In this document: positions 54,401 through 64,000 of the stretch, piece by piece
How the letters are laid out: every line of letters begins with the position of its first letter
How positions within the stretch are numbered: position 1 is the stretch's first letter
Assembly: GCA_944472135.2 (NCBI GenBank)
Contig: OX235265.1
Coordinates: forward strand, 39,281,459-39,345,458
Source of the DNA: Trichobilharzia regenti
Taxonomy: Eukaryota; Platyhelminthes; Trematoda; Strigeidida; Schistosomatidae
Length of the DNA stretch: 64,000 bases
Reading direction: 5' to 3'
Position numbers and translations under genes: made by a program
The notes under the pieces: model-generated
Databases searched by the model: none
Told to the model about the DNA's origin: nothing
The model's input: only the letters and a program-made list of their open reading frames with translations

Positions 54401-55270
54401 GCCTAGTTTAAAAATAGGAAGTGAAGTGGTAGAGCACGTTGACCGCTTCACTTATTTGGGAAGTACCATCAGCCCCAACGGGCTGATCTCTGACGAAATC
54501 TCAGCACGAATACAAGGGGCTCGTTTCGCATTTGTTAGTTTACGCCGACTCTGGCGTAGACGAGATGTTCGACTATCGACCAAAGGGCGGGTGTACTGCT
54601 CATCAGTCCGCTCCGTCCTCCTTTATGGTTGTGAGACCTGGCCACTGAGAGTGGAAGACATGAAAAGACTAGCTACCTTTGATCATAGGTGCCTGCGTTC
54701 TATTTCCCGTGTAAAGTGGCATAATAAGGTGAGCAACATGGAGGTTAGGCGTAGAGTTCTAGGTAAACAGGGGAAATCAATCGACGAAGTCGTGAAGCTA
54801 CATCGACTGAGATGGTTAGGACATGTGTTACGTATGCCAAGTCATCGCCTCCCTCGACGAGCTATGTTAGCGGATATAGGGTCAGGCTGGAAAAAAGCTA
54901 GCGGCGGTCAAACAAAAACTTGGCACCAGTCAATGAAATCCACAACAGTTGGTCTAAGCCACGTAGGAAGGTGTAGACTTCCAGGCTGGGGTCCTCGGGA
55001 CGGTAAAAATCTATGGTTGGAAACAATTGGTGACATGGCTCAAAATCGTTCTCAGTGGCGCAGATGCATCCACTCCCTGTGACTTATGATCTTCAATGAA
55101 ACTGTTTTGTATTTATTTATTACTCCTTTGTCTCACACCTCTGCTCACTGTTTCTATTATGCTTTTCTTGTACTTTCTTCTCTTGCTTCGCGTGCTACAC
55201 GGAATGTGGCGACTTGAACTTCCGCACATTTGTGCAAAGTTCTATGTCGAAAACAGACAGACAGACAGAC
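51495..55270 (+). mobile_element. full-length RTE-A LINE with 12-bp TSD
   Basis: AGAATCTTAACC flanks the element (51483-51494 and 55271-55282). The uninterrupted sequence CTTAGAATCTTAACCGTCTC at about 6154-6173, in the paralogous PLE, is the empty site. The element has a short 5' leader starting CGACCGAAAGCTGCTACC, one long ORF, a 3' UTR of about 190 bp and an (ACAG)n tail, typical of RTE-clade LINEs that end in a simple repeat. GC content is visibly above its surroundings. Confidence 0.93.
51582..55082 (+). CDS. RTE-type endonuclease/reverse transcriptase polyprotein, intact
   Basis: An uninterrupted 1166-codon ORF. Residues 1-165 are low-complexity (Ser/Thr/Pro-rich), so the true start may be a later Met, e.g. 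MSNTKLQNF. An APE-like endonuclease spans about 170-435: LNVRTL, SETRIQD (catalytic Glu near 206), GDFNAQVG (Asp/Asn near 333-336), WTQIDHIAI, DTDHALV (Asp-His). The RT spans about 655-960: GKAAGPDGMTPE, QAGFRPGRGCIDHI, FLDLKAAFDSVDRE, GVRQGCPLSPFLFN, LEYADDIVLLG (YADD near 892-895), FTYLGSTISPNG. The C-terminal part holds LLYGCETWPL and RLRWLGHVLRMPSHRLP. It nicks the target and copies its RNA into DNA (target-primed reverse transcription). All catalytic residues are present, so this copy may be competent. Confidence 0.95.
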   Translation: MRFYHARQVVWIAVKQKAATQSNIMSNTKLQNFMPDRPWPGLTTTALPAAVSQGGSDKSATEAHKTTKNEQKQAACDRPQAVVPWALRSRNQLPRCGQPGSNNRPHNPKCTRNLSITHSSLSSSSSLSSCLPSTDATPRLDSSPLPLHSASTKNDGSQKTTTDSLLKPRHQFHIGALNVRTLCQIGQQASLAKTLASRAIDVCCVSETRIQDPSVVIHLTPPGQQVESAKFTLRVSGDATASSRGLAGVGIALSTRAEKTLLDWIPVDSRMCAVRLNGSVRRRKDCTTRRCLFVISAYAPTDCSSDETKDEFYQKLSSLVRKAKRSDIVVLAGDFNAQVGKLCQSEKDVGGTYGVPCQRTDNGDRLLQFCSDNHLFLVSTNFKHKERHCLTWRPPSSNQRWTQIDHIAISYRWRGSVGDCRSFWNTCVDTDHALVRARVCLRLNGRRKQLAVKPSRPQLDQETKSVFQEELAKHISVFDSCAHPEEAWKNIQAAIDTAVKAVNKVNPKVSKNHWISTASSELIDARRLIPASSEFNEERKLHKRKLTKSLRKDREQWWATKAKEMEKALRIGNTRQLFGLIRETGGRRQIISETISEKNGTIISSQDRRLDRWKEHYEEQFNLPTATLNLPSIQHLPEWDIDTGPPSLTEVTKAVTNLKLGKAAGPDGMTPEVFKYGGDSLLSGLTEVLGSVWESEEVPSGWCKSLIIPIYKKGDKSSCDNHRGISLTNIVSKVLGSIIMRRLSGAREAQTRESQAGFRPGRGCIDHIFTLRQILEHRHSYRRPTVIIFLDLKAAFDSVDREVLWRCLAVKGIPRKYIALIKALYSYSYSQVRAYGELSSELMTTSGVRQGCPLSPFLFNFIIDVLMDLTLGDFSDSGIDLLPGNNLVDLEYADDIVLLGEDADKMQSLLNTLNSNLRMFGMRFAPAKCKMMLQDWTTSTPSLKIGSEVVEHVDRFTYLGSTISPNGLISDEISARIQGARFAFVSLRRLWRRRDVRLSTKGRVYCSSVRSVLLYGCETWPLRVEDMKRLATFDHRCLRSISRVKWHNKVSNMEVRRRVLGKQGKSIDEVVKLHRLRWLGHVLRMPSHRLPRRAMLADIGSGWKKASGGQTKTWHQSMKSTTVGLSHVGRCRLPGWGPRDGKNLWLETIGDMAQNRSQWRRCIHSL

Positions 55271-55590
55271 AGAATCTTAACCGTCTCCCACCATGCTATT
55301 CTGTGATTGTGTGTGTGTTAATGCATGTAGTGCAGTGCAATTGCTGAGCTTTTTTCTAAATTACTCATCTTCTCTGGGTCAACCATTCTTACCTTAGACA
55401 AATTCTTATGTCCCGCCAATCTGATTACCTCTGATCTACTAGTTCGACCTATGTAGTTGACCTAACTCATCGTCATTTCAGGGTATTTTGTAAATTATAT
55501 TATTTTGTTTAATTGGGTCCACTGAGTCTTTTAGCCTACAAAGCTTGTCCCTGAGTGAGTTTGTAGGTTGAAGCTGTTGAAGCCATAGGT
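55271..55590 (-). pseudogene. PLE GIY-YIG region, right half of the split copy
   Basis: Colinear with 6159-6445 (CGTCTCCCACCATGCTATT, TGAGCTTTTTTCTAAATTAC, TTTAATTGGGTCCACTGAGT). The minus strand reads LRDKLCRLKDSVDPIKQNNI then IYKIP, the PLE block before the GIY-YIG core. Confidence 0.75.
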
Positions 55591-55630
55591 ACCACTTGGA
55601 ACCCAACGGAATAATAATAATATTAGTAAT
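55568..55630 (+). mobile_element. minimal RTE-B 3' tail
   Basis: AAGCCATAGGTACCACTTGG, AACCCAACGG then an AAT run: only the last 45 or so bases of RTE-B (or SINE-a), appended to the PLE fragment. Extreme 5' truncation. Confidence 0.55.
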
Positions 55631-56204
55631 AGTTGTTGGTTTATATTTGTGTATATTTGTGTGTACACCTGATGGTAACAACTGTGTTGATTTGACTTAC
55701 CGTCTGCTTGTTTTTGCTTGTTTTTTTCTAACTGCTTAAAATTCTTACTTAATTCTGTATTTTATTTTGTTTCCATATACATCCTGAGTACAACTCTTCC
55801 ATCAGACTCTTCATGTTATTATGAAATTCTTCTTTAACAATCGTTTGTGACAAGTCATCATTTTCCTTTACTACCTTCTTTTATCAACGTGTTTAGTATT
55901 ACGCAACACCACGAAAAGCTTGCTAATTGTATTTTCGTTTGACCAATTTAATGTACACACACACACATGCAAAATAACCACATATATATTTGTGAAAGTA
56001 CACATCTGTGAAAATGAATTCGCCAAAAAGAGACTCTTCACTGAACTACTGGTCTTCTCTCTCTATTACCCTTTTGAATGAGGATTTTTCATAACTTGGA
56101 AGGTAGCAATTAATTTTATCGGTGTTGTTGACTGTTGTTTCTTTTTATGTTGTGCTATTCGGTAGATATATGGCGAGTGAAAGGTATCCCTTATAGGCGG
56201 TTTA
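55631..56204. other. mostly unassigned; PLE 3'-flank-like segment at 56005-56065
   Basis: AATGAATTCGCCAAAAAGAG, ACTCTTCACTGAACTACTGG is the inverse of 12995-13060 (PLE 3' flank). Rest AT-rich, with an (AC)n near 55955-55966. Confidence 0.45.
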
Positions 56205-56450
56205 ATTGTGTTCTAGCGGTAGAGTGCTCGCCGACCACGCAGGTGTTCCGGGGTTCAATCCCCGGTCACCAACGCACTCCTTCACCTCACTAAGCCAATA
56301 TTAAGACTAGTAAAGAGGGAAGGTTAGGCATGAGACTAGCAACCTCATCCTGTAAAAATAATCACCACTGCAACAGAAAAATCAAGCCCTTAACTTGAAG
56401 CCCTATGTTCCAATGGGAATCTAGAGGAATAATAAAAAAATAGAATAAAA
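56205..56450 (+). repeat. SINE-a
   Basis: Head TTCTAGCGGTAGAGTGCTCG, B box GGGTTCAATCCCCGG, body AGTAAAGAGGGAAGGTTAGG, CATGAGACTAGCAACC, tail GAAGCCCTATGTTCCAATGG, AATAAT end. Confidence 0.8.
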
Positions 56451-56499
56451 TAAAAATTGTTCTAGCAGTGGTGTTTAGTAGATGTACTTCATATGCGGG

Positions 56500-57010
56500 A
56501 AGATAATTTTCTTTAGGATTTCATATGTTATTTGTTGACTGATTTGAGTGTAGACTTCTTTTGATGAAGTCGAGTCGGTATCTATTTATCCAAAAGATAA
56601 TCAGGAAATATATATCTGTTGTTATCTTCTCAGGAGCAAAATGATTAATTGTACCCTTACTTTGCTGAATACTGTTTGTATACAGTTCAATTTATTTGCT
56701 GTAGGATTAATGCTTAACGTTATTGAATATTTGTCTCTGCATATTTATATTCCTAAATTTGCTGTGCTTTTTTTCTTGTCCAAGACACCTAAAAGTTGAA
56801 TTTCAGCTAATTACTCTTTTTTTTGTAAATTTGATACTTTTAATCACCTTGATGATATTAAAGTTATAATCGTTTTGTAAATCATTTCTTCTAATTCCGA
56901 TGAATATGTCGTCGAAGTAACGTGTCTGACTTGTCTGTCTTATTATTCGGAGTTTCTGCGTAACACTTCTAGTAATTAGTCTTTATACGAATGATTCTGT
57001 AAATGTCCTT
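56500..57010 (-). pseudogene. PLE reverse transcriptase palm fragment
   Basis: The minus strand near 56930-56830 encodes RYFDDIFIGIRRNDLQNDYN and FNIIKV, the PLE RYVDDIF region (Val to Phe). The surroundings are decayed and in several frames. Confidence 0.55.
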
Positions 57011-57035
57011 TTCGTTGAATACCTTATCTCCATCC

Positions 57036-57395
57036 AAGTATTGGTTTGTAGGGATTTGGTTGATTGATTACGGGATTTGATCATGAGCTGACCATTGGTT
57101 TGAGAACCATTGGAAAACCTGAAGAGAGTACTGAACATCTGTTCCCACCGTCCCAGTTTGGGACTCATCAGCAGTACGCATCCACCGGGATTCGAACCCA
57201 CTACCTTCTGGTTACAAGGCCACTGATCTCGTATACGATTAAGCCAATGGGACCCGCCAATCCAAAGGCCAGTCCATGAATTCTAACTTCTGCCAATTCA
57301 CGATATAGTGCAACCGCTAGCCAATGTCTTCGGCGAGTATTTGTCCTCACACTCGACCTGCTGCATCCATCCAACCTGAACCATTGTATTTTTGT
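57036..57395 (-). repeat. HHR-2 left arm and spacer
   Basis: Terminus ATTGGTTTGTAGGGATTTGG, tail, hammerhead (minus: GTACTGCTGATGAGTCCCAA, GGGACGGTGGGAACAG; core CTGATGA intact, GAAA replaced by GGTGGGAAC), tRNA head B box GGGTTCGAATCCC, then the shared spacer. The right arm is absent. Confidence 0.72.
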
Positions 57396-58040
57396 GAGTC
57401 CAGAGAGAGAGAGAGAGAGAGAGAAGTATCTATTATCGTTGACTAGTTTATTACATCCATTCTCCTGCCGCGACATTTTGTCCAATTGATATTCACAACG
57501 AAGTAACATCAGACGTTATTACAGTTTTATCTTCATCTCGTTGAATGTCTTGATTTTCTGCAAAATGTTTTACTTAGTGACTTAATAGAATTTTTACAAG
57601 ATTCTGTCAGATACTTTATTCAGCATACACGTTGAATTTCCTGAATTTTTAAGAATATTCACGTTGAATACTCACGTCTCGTGTCATTCATACTTCTTGA
57701 GTTGGTTTTTCTTTTTTTTTTTTTTAATTGTTATACTAGTTAAAAACTCTTGTCAATAATGAAATAGAATCATAGTTTATCTGATAATGACAGATACTTT
57801 ATACTTATGAGTCTTGGTTTTTATGGTGCTTCAATGTAAAATTGTAGATAGTTTTTTTTCTTTGTTAACTATCCTACTTACTACTTCTTACCTTATTGAC
57901 ATTTTACTATTGCTGTCTTATTTCACGTTTTCTGTATTTATATACCCGTTTTTTGTTTAACGTTTTAACAACAATTGTATGAGGATCTTTTAATCATCAT
58001 ATTGTGTTCCTCAAGTGACAATCATCATATTTTCAAATAT
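57396..58040. other. unassigned AT-rich with (GA)n
   Basis: (GA)n at about 57403-57423 and a T-run near 57711-57725. No gene. Confidence 0.4.
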
Positions 58041-58390
58041 TGGTCTTTTAGGGATTTCATTGATTGGCTACAGGATTTCATCATGAACTGACATCAGTTA
58101 GAGTGCCATTGTAAAACCTGAAGAGTGTACTGGACAGCTTTTTCCCCAGTCCTAGTTTGGGACTCTTCAGCAGTACGCCCCCACCACCAGGGTTCGAAAC
58201 CAGGACCTTCTGGTTGCAAGGCGAGCTAACTCGTATACCATTAAGCCACTGGGACCCTATCCAATCAGAAGGCCGGCGCATGAATTCCAGCTTCTGCCAA
58301 ATCATGACATAGTGCAACCACCAGCCAGTACTCCCACGTTTTCCAATGCTTCTGTAACCGATGTCAGCTCATGATAAAATCCTGTAATAA
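58041..58390 (-). repeat. HHR-2 element, right-arm tRNA and hammerhead deleted
   Basis: Minus-strand tail, hammerhead (GTACTGCTGAAGAGTCCCAA; core CTGAAGA) and tRNA head, start of spacer, then directly the plus-strand tail AGTACTCCCACGTTTTCCAA, GTCAGCTCATGATAAAATCC. Confidence 0.72.
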
Positions 58391-58424
58391 ATTACCATAT
58401 CAATATATACTTGATTCAATTGGC

Positions 58425-58640
58425 AGAAGTTAGAATTCATGGGTCACTAGATCGGGTCCCAGTGGCTTAATGGTATACGAGCTCGCTTTGTAACCAGAAG
58501 GTAGTGGGTTCGAATCCCGGTGGGTGTGTACTGCTGAAGAGTCCCGAACTAGGACGGAGGAAACTGCTGTCCAGTACTTCCTGTAGGTTTTCCAATGGTT
58601 CTCTAACTAATGTCAGCTCATGATGAAATACTTGAATCAA
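58425..58640 (+). repeat. HHR-2 right arm: tRNA head, hammerhead, tail
   Basis: Spacer end, A box CAGTGGCTTAATGG, B box GGGTTCGAATCCC, hammerhead at about 58524-58580, tail AATGTCAGCTCATGATGAAA. Confidence 0.78.
58524..58580 (+). ncRNA. hammerhead-like motif (HHR-2), core CTGAAGA
   Basis: Stem I GTACTG with CAGTAC, core CTGAAGA (fits CUGANGA), stem II GTCC...GGAC (4 bp), then GGAG inserted before GAAAC, stem III-like CTGCTG, GTC triplet. The 4-nt insertion separates stem II from GAAA and is shared by a subset of copies. Confidence 0.55.
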
Positions 58641-59140
58641 GTTATTTTATTATATATTACATCATATTGCATGTTTATTTTCAAATTATTAATTAATATT
58701 ATTACTATTATTATGCAGCATATGTCTACTTGTCTCTATTAACTTGTACGCCTACTGCAACGCTTCTCTTTCGCATTTCATTACAATTTAGTTCTGGTTG
58801 TTGTAGAAAATCATTAAAATACAGCATTTTTCGTAAGTTTATTCACTCACTCACGCACACGCTCAAGCTCCTATTACATTCCATGTTTGCTGTCTTCATT
58901 CTTATCTTCATTTTTTGTTCTATGCATTATAACTGATTTCTAATTGTAACATTTCTATATATATATATATATATGTATCCATTTATGTAATGAATGAATG
59001 GTTGTTAAAGCTAGAATGGAAACCTTAGTCTCAGTGTTTAATTTTCATTTATCTAGGTATAATGCATGGTAGTTACAGTGAAATGATGACCTCTATTTAG
59101 CAAACTAATCTCATGGCTCAGGTAGTTTGGTGTGAGATTA
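58641..59140. other. unassigned AT-rich
   Basis: (AT)n at about 58957-58975. No gene recognised. Confidence 0.4.
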
Positions 59141-59209
59141 GTAATTTGGGAGACGCTACTTTGAATACTGCCACGACCAGTGAAGTAAATATGTACAACT
59201 TTATGAGTA

Positions 59210-60690
59210 GGCGATGACACCACTACTGGAGAAGGTGTGGAAAGAGGGCAAAGTACCCGAGGATTGGAAGAAGGGATACTTATTCAAACTACCAAGGAAA
59301 GGAGACTTAAGTCAATGTAAAAACTGGCGTGGAATTATGCTTCTGTCCATTCCAAGCAAAATACTAAGTCGCATCATCCTGGAGAGAATCAAACAAGCCA
59401 CTCTGGATGAAAAACTTCGACCGGAACAGGCCGGATTCAGGAGAAACAAATCATGTATTGATCAAATCGCCACTCTACGGATCATCATTGAACAAAGCTT
59501 GGAATGGCAGTCACCTCTCTATCTTAACTTCATCGACTTTGATAAGGCCTTCGACAGCGTCGGTCGAGAGGTAATTTGGAAATTACTTCGCTACTACGGG
59601 GTGCCACCGACAATTATACATCTCATCCAACAGTTGTAGGACAATGCTGCATGCCAAGTAATCCACAACGGGAAACTCACGGAATCCTTCAAAGAAGTGA
59701 AGACGGGAGTAAGACAAGCTGGCTGCCTACTATCGCCAATGATTTTCCTGATTACAGTAGGTTGGATAATGCGACAAACAGCGGGCAGCGATGAAACAGG
59801 CATAAAATGTACCCACACAAAAAACTTGGAGTATATGGACTTCGCCGATGATATATGACTAATTTCCCATAAACTGGAGGATATGCAAGTGAAAAGCAAC
59901 AAGTTGGCAGAAGAAACACCCAGAGAAGATAGGACTTCAGGTGAACATAGAAAAGGGGGAGACAGAGGTGATGAAGATTCCTGGCCAACACCAACAGCCA
60001 CAGGAACAACAACAACAGACAACAGTCAGCCAGCATAAATAGGAGGAACCTGAAGGAAACAACCTCCTTCACCTACCAACCTGGGAAGCATCGTTTCAAC
60101 TACAGGCGGGCGAAACTGATGAGGATATCAAAGAGAGGATTGGGAAAGTAAGGCAAGCTTTCATTACTCTCAAGTCTGTGTGGAGGTCAACAGCACTCAG
60201 CATCAAAAATAAGATCCGGATTTTCAACTCCAAAGTGAAGTCACTGCTACTATACGGATCAGAGACTTGGCCAGAGCGTCACGAAGGGCGCTTTAAACAA
60301 ACAACAGACCTTCATCGTTTCAACAGCTTTCTTCGCTCAATACTTATGATCAGATGGCCAGAAAGGATCAGCAATAGGGCCTTTGGGAGCTAACCAACCA
60401 GGTGGAACCGGTCGCACAACAAATATGCAGGACAAAATGGAGATGGATTGGCCATACTCTGAGGAAACCATCAAGTGACTTCACAAGACAAGCCATCAGT
60501 CGAGTGGAACGCGAAAGGGAAGCGGCAAGTTGGTCGTCAGTGCAAGGGTGACTTGGAGGAGGCCATGTGAAGAGGAGATGAAAGCATGTAGGCAGACTTC
60601 GAGCCTGGTGAAAACTTTAGCATAGAACCGAACGCAATTGAGACGCTCGGCTGTAGCCCTATATTCCTCTAGGAATTAAAGGAAATAATG
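59210..60690 (+). pseudogene. RTE-B LINE, RT to 3' end (longest RTE-B copy)
   Basis: 59214-59639 is open and encodes RT blocks WKEGKVPEDWKKGYLFKLPR, KGDLSQCKNWRGIMLLSIPS, EQAGFRRNKSCIDQIATLRI and YLNFIDFDKAFDSVGREVIW. After a stop come VKTGVRQAGCLLSPMIFLI and LEYMDFADDI (FADD, motif C) then a stop, the thumb and connection, and VWRSTALSIKNKIRIFNSKV, LLYGSETW and WRWIGHTLRKPSSD. Ends TGTAGCCCTATATTCCTCTA plus AAT. No EN; 5'-truncated at the RT start. QG in the GVRQGC motif is changed to QAGC. Confidence 0.85.
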
Positions 60691-60915
60691 ATAATAATAT
60701 GGATAGGCAGATATATTCTTCTCTGTAAACACACAGATTATTTACTTCCGAAAAGAAATTTGAATCGGTGAATGGAATTTCGATTCTCTGTAGATGCTCC
60801 GTCTTTGTGTAGTTTTCATATTACTCTTTTATTATTCCAGAGTGAAGGGGATTTTATAGCATAATAGGTTTGAACTACAACCTCTACATGATTCCAAGTC
60901 TTCTTCGAGTGGCAA

Positions 60916-60961
<46 letters not shown>

Positions 60962-61434
60962 CTTGTACTTTCTCTTTATCTTTTGTTGAACTTTTCGAGA
61001 TATCCACTTTTAGCTTTAGGCTTTTAACTTTTCATTGTTCGTAAATTTTCTGGGAATTCACAAACTGTTTCAACCGCTATCTTATGCATGATAATGGAGT
61101 GTCAGTTACTAACACTTCACAGCGTACTATTTGATCCCCTCTTGTCTAACTAATAGAAAAGATACACTGGAAAAAGTAGAATGTGTATTCAAGCAGATGA
61201 TCAGAAGTATGTTTCTCAGAACTAAGAATATTAATTATCTTTATTTATTATCTAAACGCAGAAAAAACTTGGTACAATATGGCACCAAGACTATGCGCCA
61301 CACAATAATAACAAAACAACATAGATTAAAAGTAAAAATATAGGTAGAGATCGGATAAAAAACTTAATCTGGAAGGAAAGGGTCATATTTAATATGTTCA
61401 AACAGTATTCGTCAAATATTATCAGGACGTCCGC
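60691..61434. other. unassigned with a long (AT)n tract
   Basis: (AT)n of about 40 bp at 60917-60958. 61131-61343 is an ORF without known motif. Confidence 0.4.
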
Positions 61435-63580
61435 CATTGATTACAATTCTTGGCCATATCCGATAACGTTTCAAGCCATCGATTCGAGCTATCTCCCGGA
61501 CCCTAACCAGGCAGACGTGGCGCGCCAACCGATGCTAACCTAGCACAAATATCCTTCATCCCACGACGCCACGTCACGGACGGATCACCTCTCCGCCTTT
61601 TCCATCCCGTCCCAGGGCTAGCGAACAGAGACCTGTACGGAAGCCTCTGGGATGACATTCGCAGCACATGTCCAAGCCACCGGAGCCGGTGTTTCCATAT
61701 GACGACACTCAATGAATGATGATCTCCACTGTGTTGAAACACACGCCGCCGAACCTCAGAATTACTCATGCTATGATGCCATCGAACACAAGCAATCCTG
61801 CGGAGACAGCGATGATCGAACACGCAGAGCCGCCGCACATCCTCAGCTCGGAGAGGCCAGGTTTCAAAGGCATAGACCGGCGTTCATCCAGGAGTTGCAA
61901 AGAACTCGCAGAAAGTCGGTGGTTTTTAGCGAAGCATTTTTGAAGCCGCAAGCGGCTACACTCGCCATTTGCACGGCGTCTTGCAGATGAAACCAATGTT
62001 CATCTATACTACTTGGGGGTTGCTAGCAAGCAGTGGCTGTAACTCATTCTAGTATTTCAAAGAAGTAGCAGGTGCTACTAATTCGCCCATGTCAACGTTT
62101 AGACGACGCCTTTTATGAACCCCACCAAATCGCAAGACGAACCTGGCACACACTAACGCATGATCGGAGTCCAGGCATGTACTCCAGAAGGAGCAGCAGT
62201 CTTTTTTGCATCCTCGCCACCGGAAACTGACAGCAATATGATCAACGTGAGTACAAGGTTGATTAGGATTTGGGGAGGAAGCCAGGTAGCGCTACGACGA
62301 TGGCTGTGCCGGAAGTTGGTGCTGGCTAGAAATAGGTTGTCATCCGCGCAGAGCTGCAGAAGACGGTTCCCATTATCTGACCAGCGATCATGTAAGCGTC
62401 ACTGACCATCTAGACGATTCTCCTCTGAGCTTAGACGCCTGACCTGTGCATTCATGTCCCCAGCCAGCAGTACGATATCCCTCCGACCCGCCTGTTTCAA
62501 CAGATCACTCAATTGGTAGTAGAACTCATCTTTCATTGCATCCGGGCTGCAATCCGTCGGTGCATATCCAGAGACAACAAATAGACACCGCCTATCTGGC
62601 CTACTACTCCTTACTTCGTATAACCTTCCAGCCTCACAGCACATAAACGACCGTTAATGGGAATCCAGTCGAGTAATGGAGCTTCGGCTCTAGCGCTTGG
62701 TGTGACACCGACACCAGCTACGCTGGGACGCCACAGAGTCCGTGGACAAGGCCAAGTGGTACATACTACTAGAACTTTCCATTGGAGAGGATAATGGAAG
62801 CACCTCCCTGGGATCTTGAATTCGGGTCTCTGAAATGCAGCAGACATCAATAGCGAGGCTTTCCAATGTTCTCATCAACCCTGCCTGTTGTCCGATTCGC
62901 ATCAGTGTCCGAACATTGTACGTGGCCAGCTTGAACGTGGCACAAGGTTTCAGGATATCTGTGTTAGGTATCGTATCGGCGACAACCATTTTGAAGGCTA
63001 CTCACAAACGGCACAGATAGGCTGGGAATTCAGACAAAGGCGAAATGCTGTTTGAGGTGAAGACGTCAAGCTTAACAAAGGTAAAACACAGGAGTCTATG
63101 TATAAAAATAAAAGTAAGGTTGGAAAAAGATGTGTTACTTGAGACATCATTATTGCTTAAAGGCATTGTTACGAGCGCGCGATAACTTTCACTGTTAGTT
63201 TGTTGCTTCATTTCATTTATTGTGTGAGGCCTGAGATACTGTCCGGGCGCTCAGACCGAAGCAGGTGGTTTTCTTAAGAGACCACCCACGGAGCCTTTGA
63301 CTTGGAGTCTAATCCTCAAGGCAGCGGAGCAGCATCTGGAGCTACGTTCCCATGGTTTCCGGTGACCAATATAAGTTCATACGCTATTCGATCCGATTGG
63401 ATTCTGGAGCCTATGTACCCCACGGTAACTGCTTTTTGTCTAACCGCTATCCAAACAACCTTCCTGACATGGTAGGACCTGCAGTAACATGAGTCCCAGT
63501 CAGTGTAGCTTGTCGGGTCACTGCGGTATTCAAGCCCGACCACCACGACAAGGTAGCAGTTGTCGACCGGAAATAATATT
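61435..63580 (-). pseudogene. RTE-A2 LINE with RT deleted
   Basis: Minus strand from 63572: 5' leader as RTE-A (TACCTTGTCGTGGTGGTCGG), then from 62990 FKLATYNVRTLMRIGQQAGL, CCISETRIQDP, RRCLFVVSGYAPTDCSPD, RDIVLLAGDMNAQV, WRGC...SDHALVCARFVL (all EN motifs, shifted frames). Near 62030-61900 it jumps to AEDVRRLCVFDHRCLRRIAC, SNSEVRRRVF, HRLRWLGHVLRMSSQRLPYR and RLPGWGPGD. About 1.9 kb including the whole RT is missing relative to RTE-A. DNA is diverged from RTE-A but protein words are shared. Confidence 0.82.
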
Positions 63581-64000
63581 AAGCAAAACAATAGAATATG
63601 TCAGCATGGCTTAGTAGGTGTTTACAAAGGTTATGATTGATTGTTTATCTGTCAGTTCAGCTATTAGTCGTGTACACTATATTTTGACTGATCCATTTTG
63701 TGACTAGTGGCTCATCCACCAATACTCATCAATGAATTAATTTTATATTCTATGGTGCTATTAGAGAGTAACCCCGCCTATAAATTTCTTCTACAGTACC
63801 TCGAAGCAGTTAGCGTGAAGTGTATGCTCTATCGAGTCTATGGGTTTTTTTGCCTGTAGTTCTTCTATTTCTCCTCATCCGCTAAAAATCTGTTTAATGA
63901 CGATAAACCTTAACTGATATATAAGTTGAGCGACTAATATACTAACGGAATAATTTTCAATGAGTTTACTCAATACAGTAACAGGAACCTACCGGCCAAC
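63581..64000. other. unassigned to window end
   Basis: No feature recognised. Confidence 0.4.

Larger units (their letters stand above)
49748..64000 (+). other. following intron of the convertase gene, partial
   Basis: From donor GTAAGT to the window end I see no further convertase exon. It holds the full-length RTE-A, PLE, HHR-2 and RTE pieces listed separately. Confidence 0.6.

Overview
ORGANISM. The window reads as nuclear DNA of a blood fluke (Schistosoma or a close trematode). It is AT-rich, with AAT/AT/AC microsatellites and one host gene cut into tiny exons by huge introns. It is packed with retroelements of schistosome type: RTE-like and CR1-like LINEs, Penelope-like elements (PLEs) with GIY-YIG domains, and tRNA-headed SINEs carrying hammerhead ribozymes. 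The genus is inferred from these families; no database search was possible.

HOST GENE. Two plus-strand exons of a furin/kexin-type proprotein convertase lie at 27223-27357 and 49665-49747, separated by a 22.3 kb intron. The first carries the catalytic Asp. The other exons are outside the window. All other DNA here is intronic or flanking.

MOBILE DNA. Local labels: RTE-A is a LINE whose full-length copy (51495-55270) has an intact 1166-codon endonuclease/RT ORF and a 12-bp target duplication inside an older PLE. RTE-A2 is a diverged relative (61.4-63.6 kb). RTE-B is a second RTE-like LINE present only as fragments, one (20.6-21.5 kb) an EN-to-C-terminus internal deletion. CR1-like 3' ends lie at 16.4, 45.5 and 46.7 kb. 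PLE fragments, nearly all minus strand, lie at 1.2, 5.7-7.0, 9.0-9.7, 12.9, 18.3-19.5, 28.3-29.6, 37.5-38.2, 41.9-42.8, 44.3-45.2, 51.0/55.3 and 56.8 kb.

NON-AUTONOMOUS ELEMENTS. SINE-a and SINE-b share a tRNA-like head but have different tails: SINE-a ends like RTE-B and SINE-b ends like the CR1-like LINE. SINE-c is a third tRNA-headed repeat. HHR-1 and HHR-2 are two tRNA-headed hammerhead families, repeatedly arranged as inverted pairs, so that each arm ends in a ribozyme. One HHR-2 unit (15439-15760) has an 11-bp target duplication.

MOST NOTABLE. (1) Inverted, two-armed hammerhead elements in two families. (2) Hammerhead-like CUGANGA...GAAA motifs in the 3' flanks of several PLE copies. 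(3) Modular SINEs whose tails match two different LINEs. (4) A young full-length RTE-A with a filled and an empty site in the same window. (5) Several large, near-perfect fold-backs. Boundaries of degenerate repeats are by eye and may be off by tens of bases.
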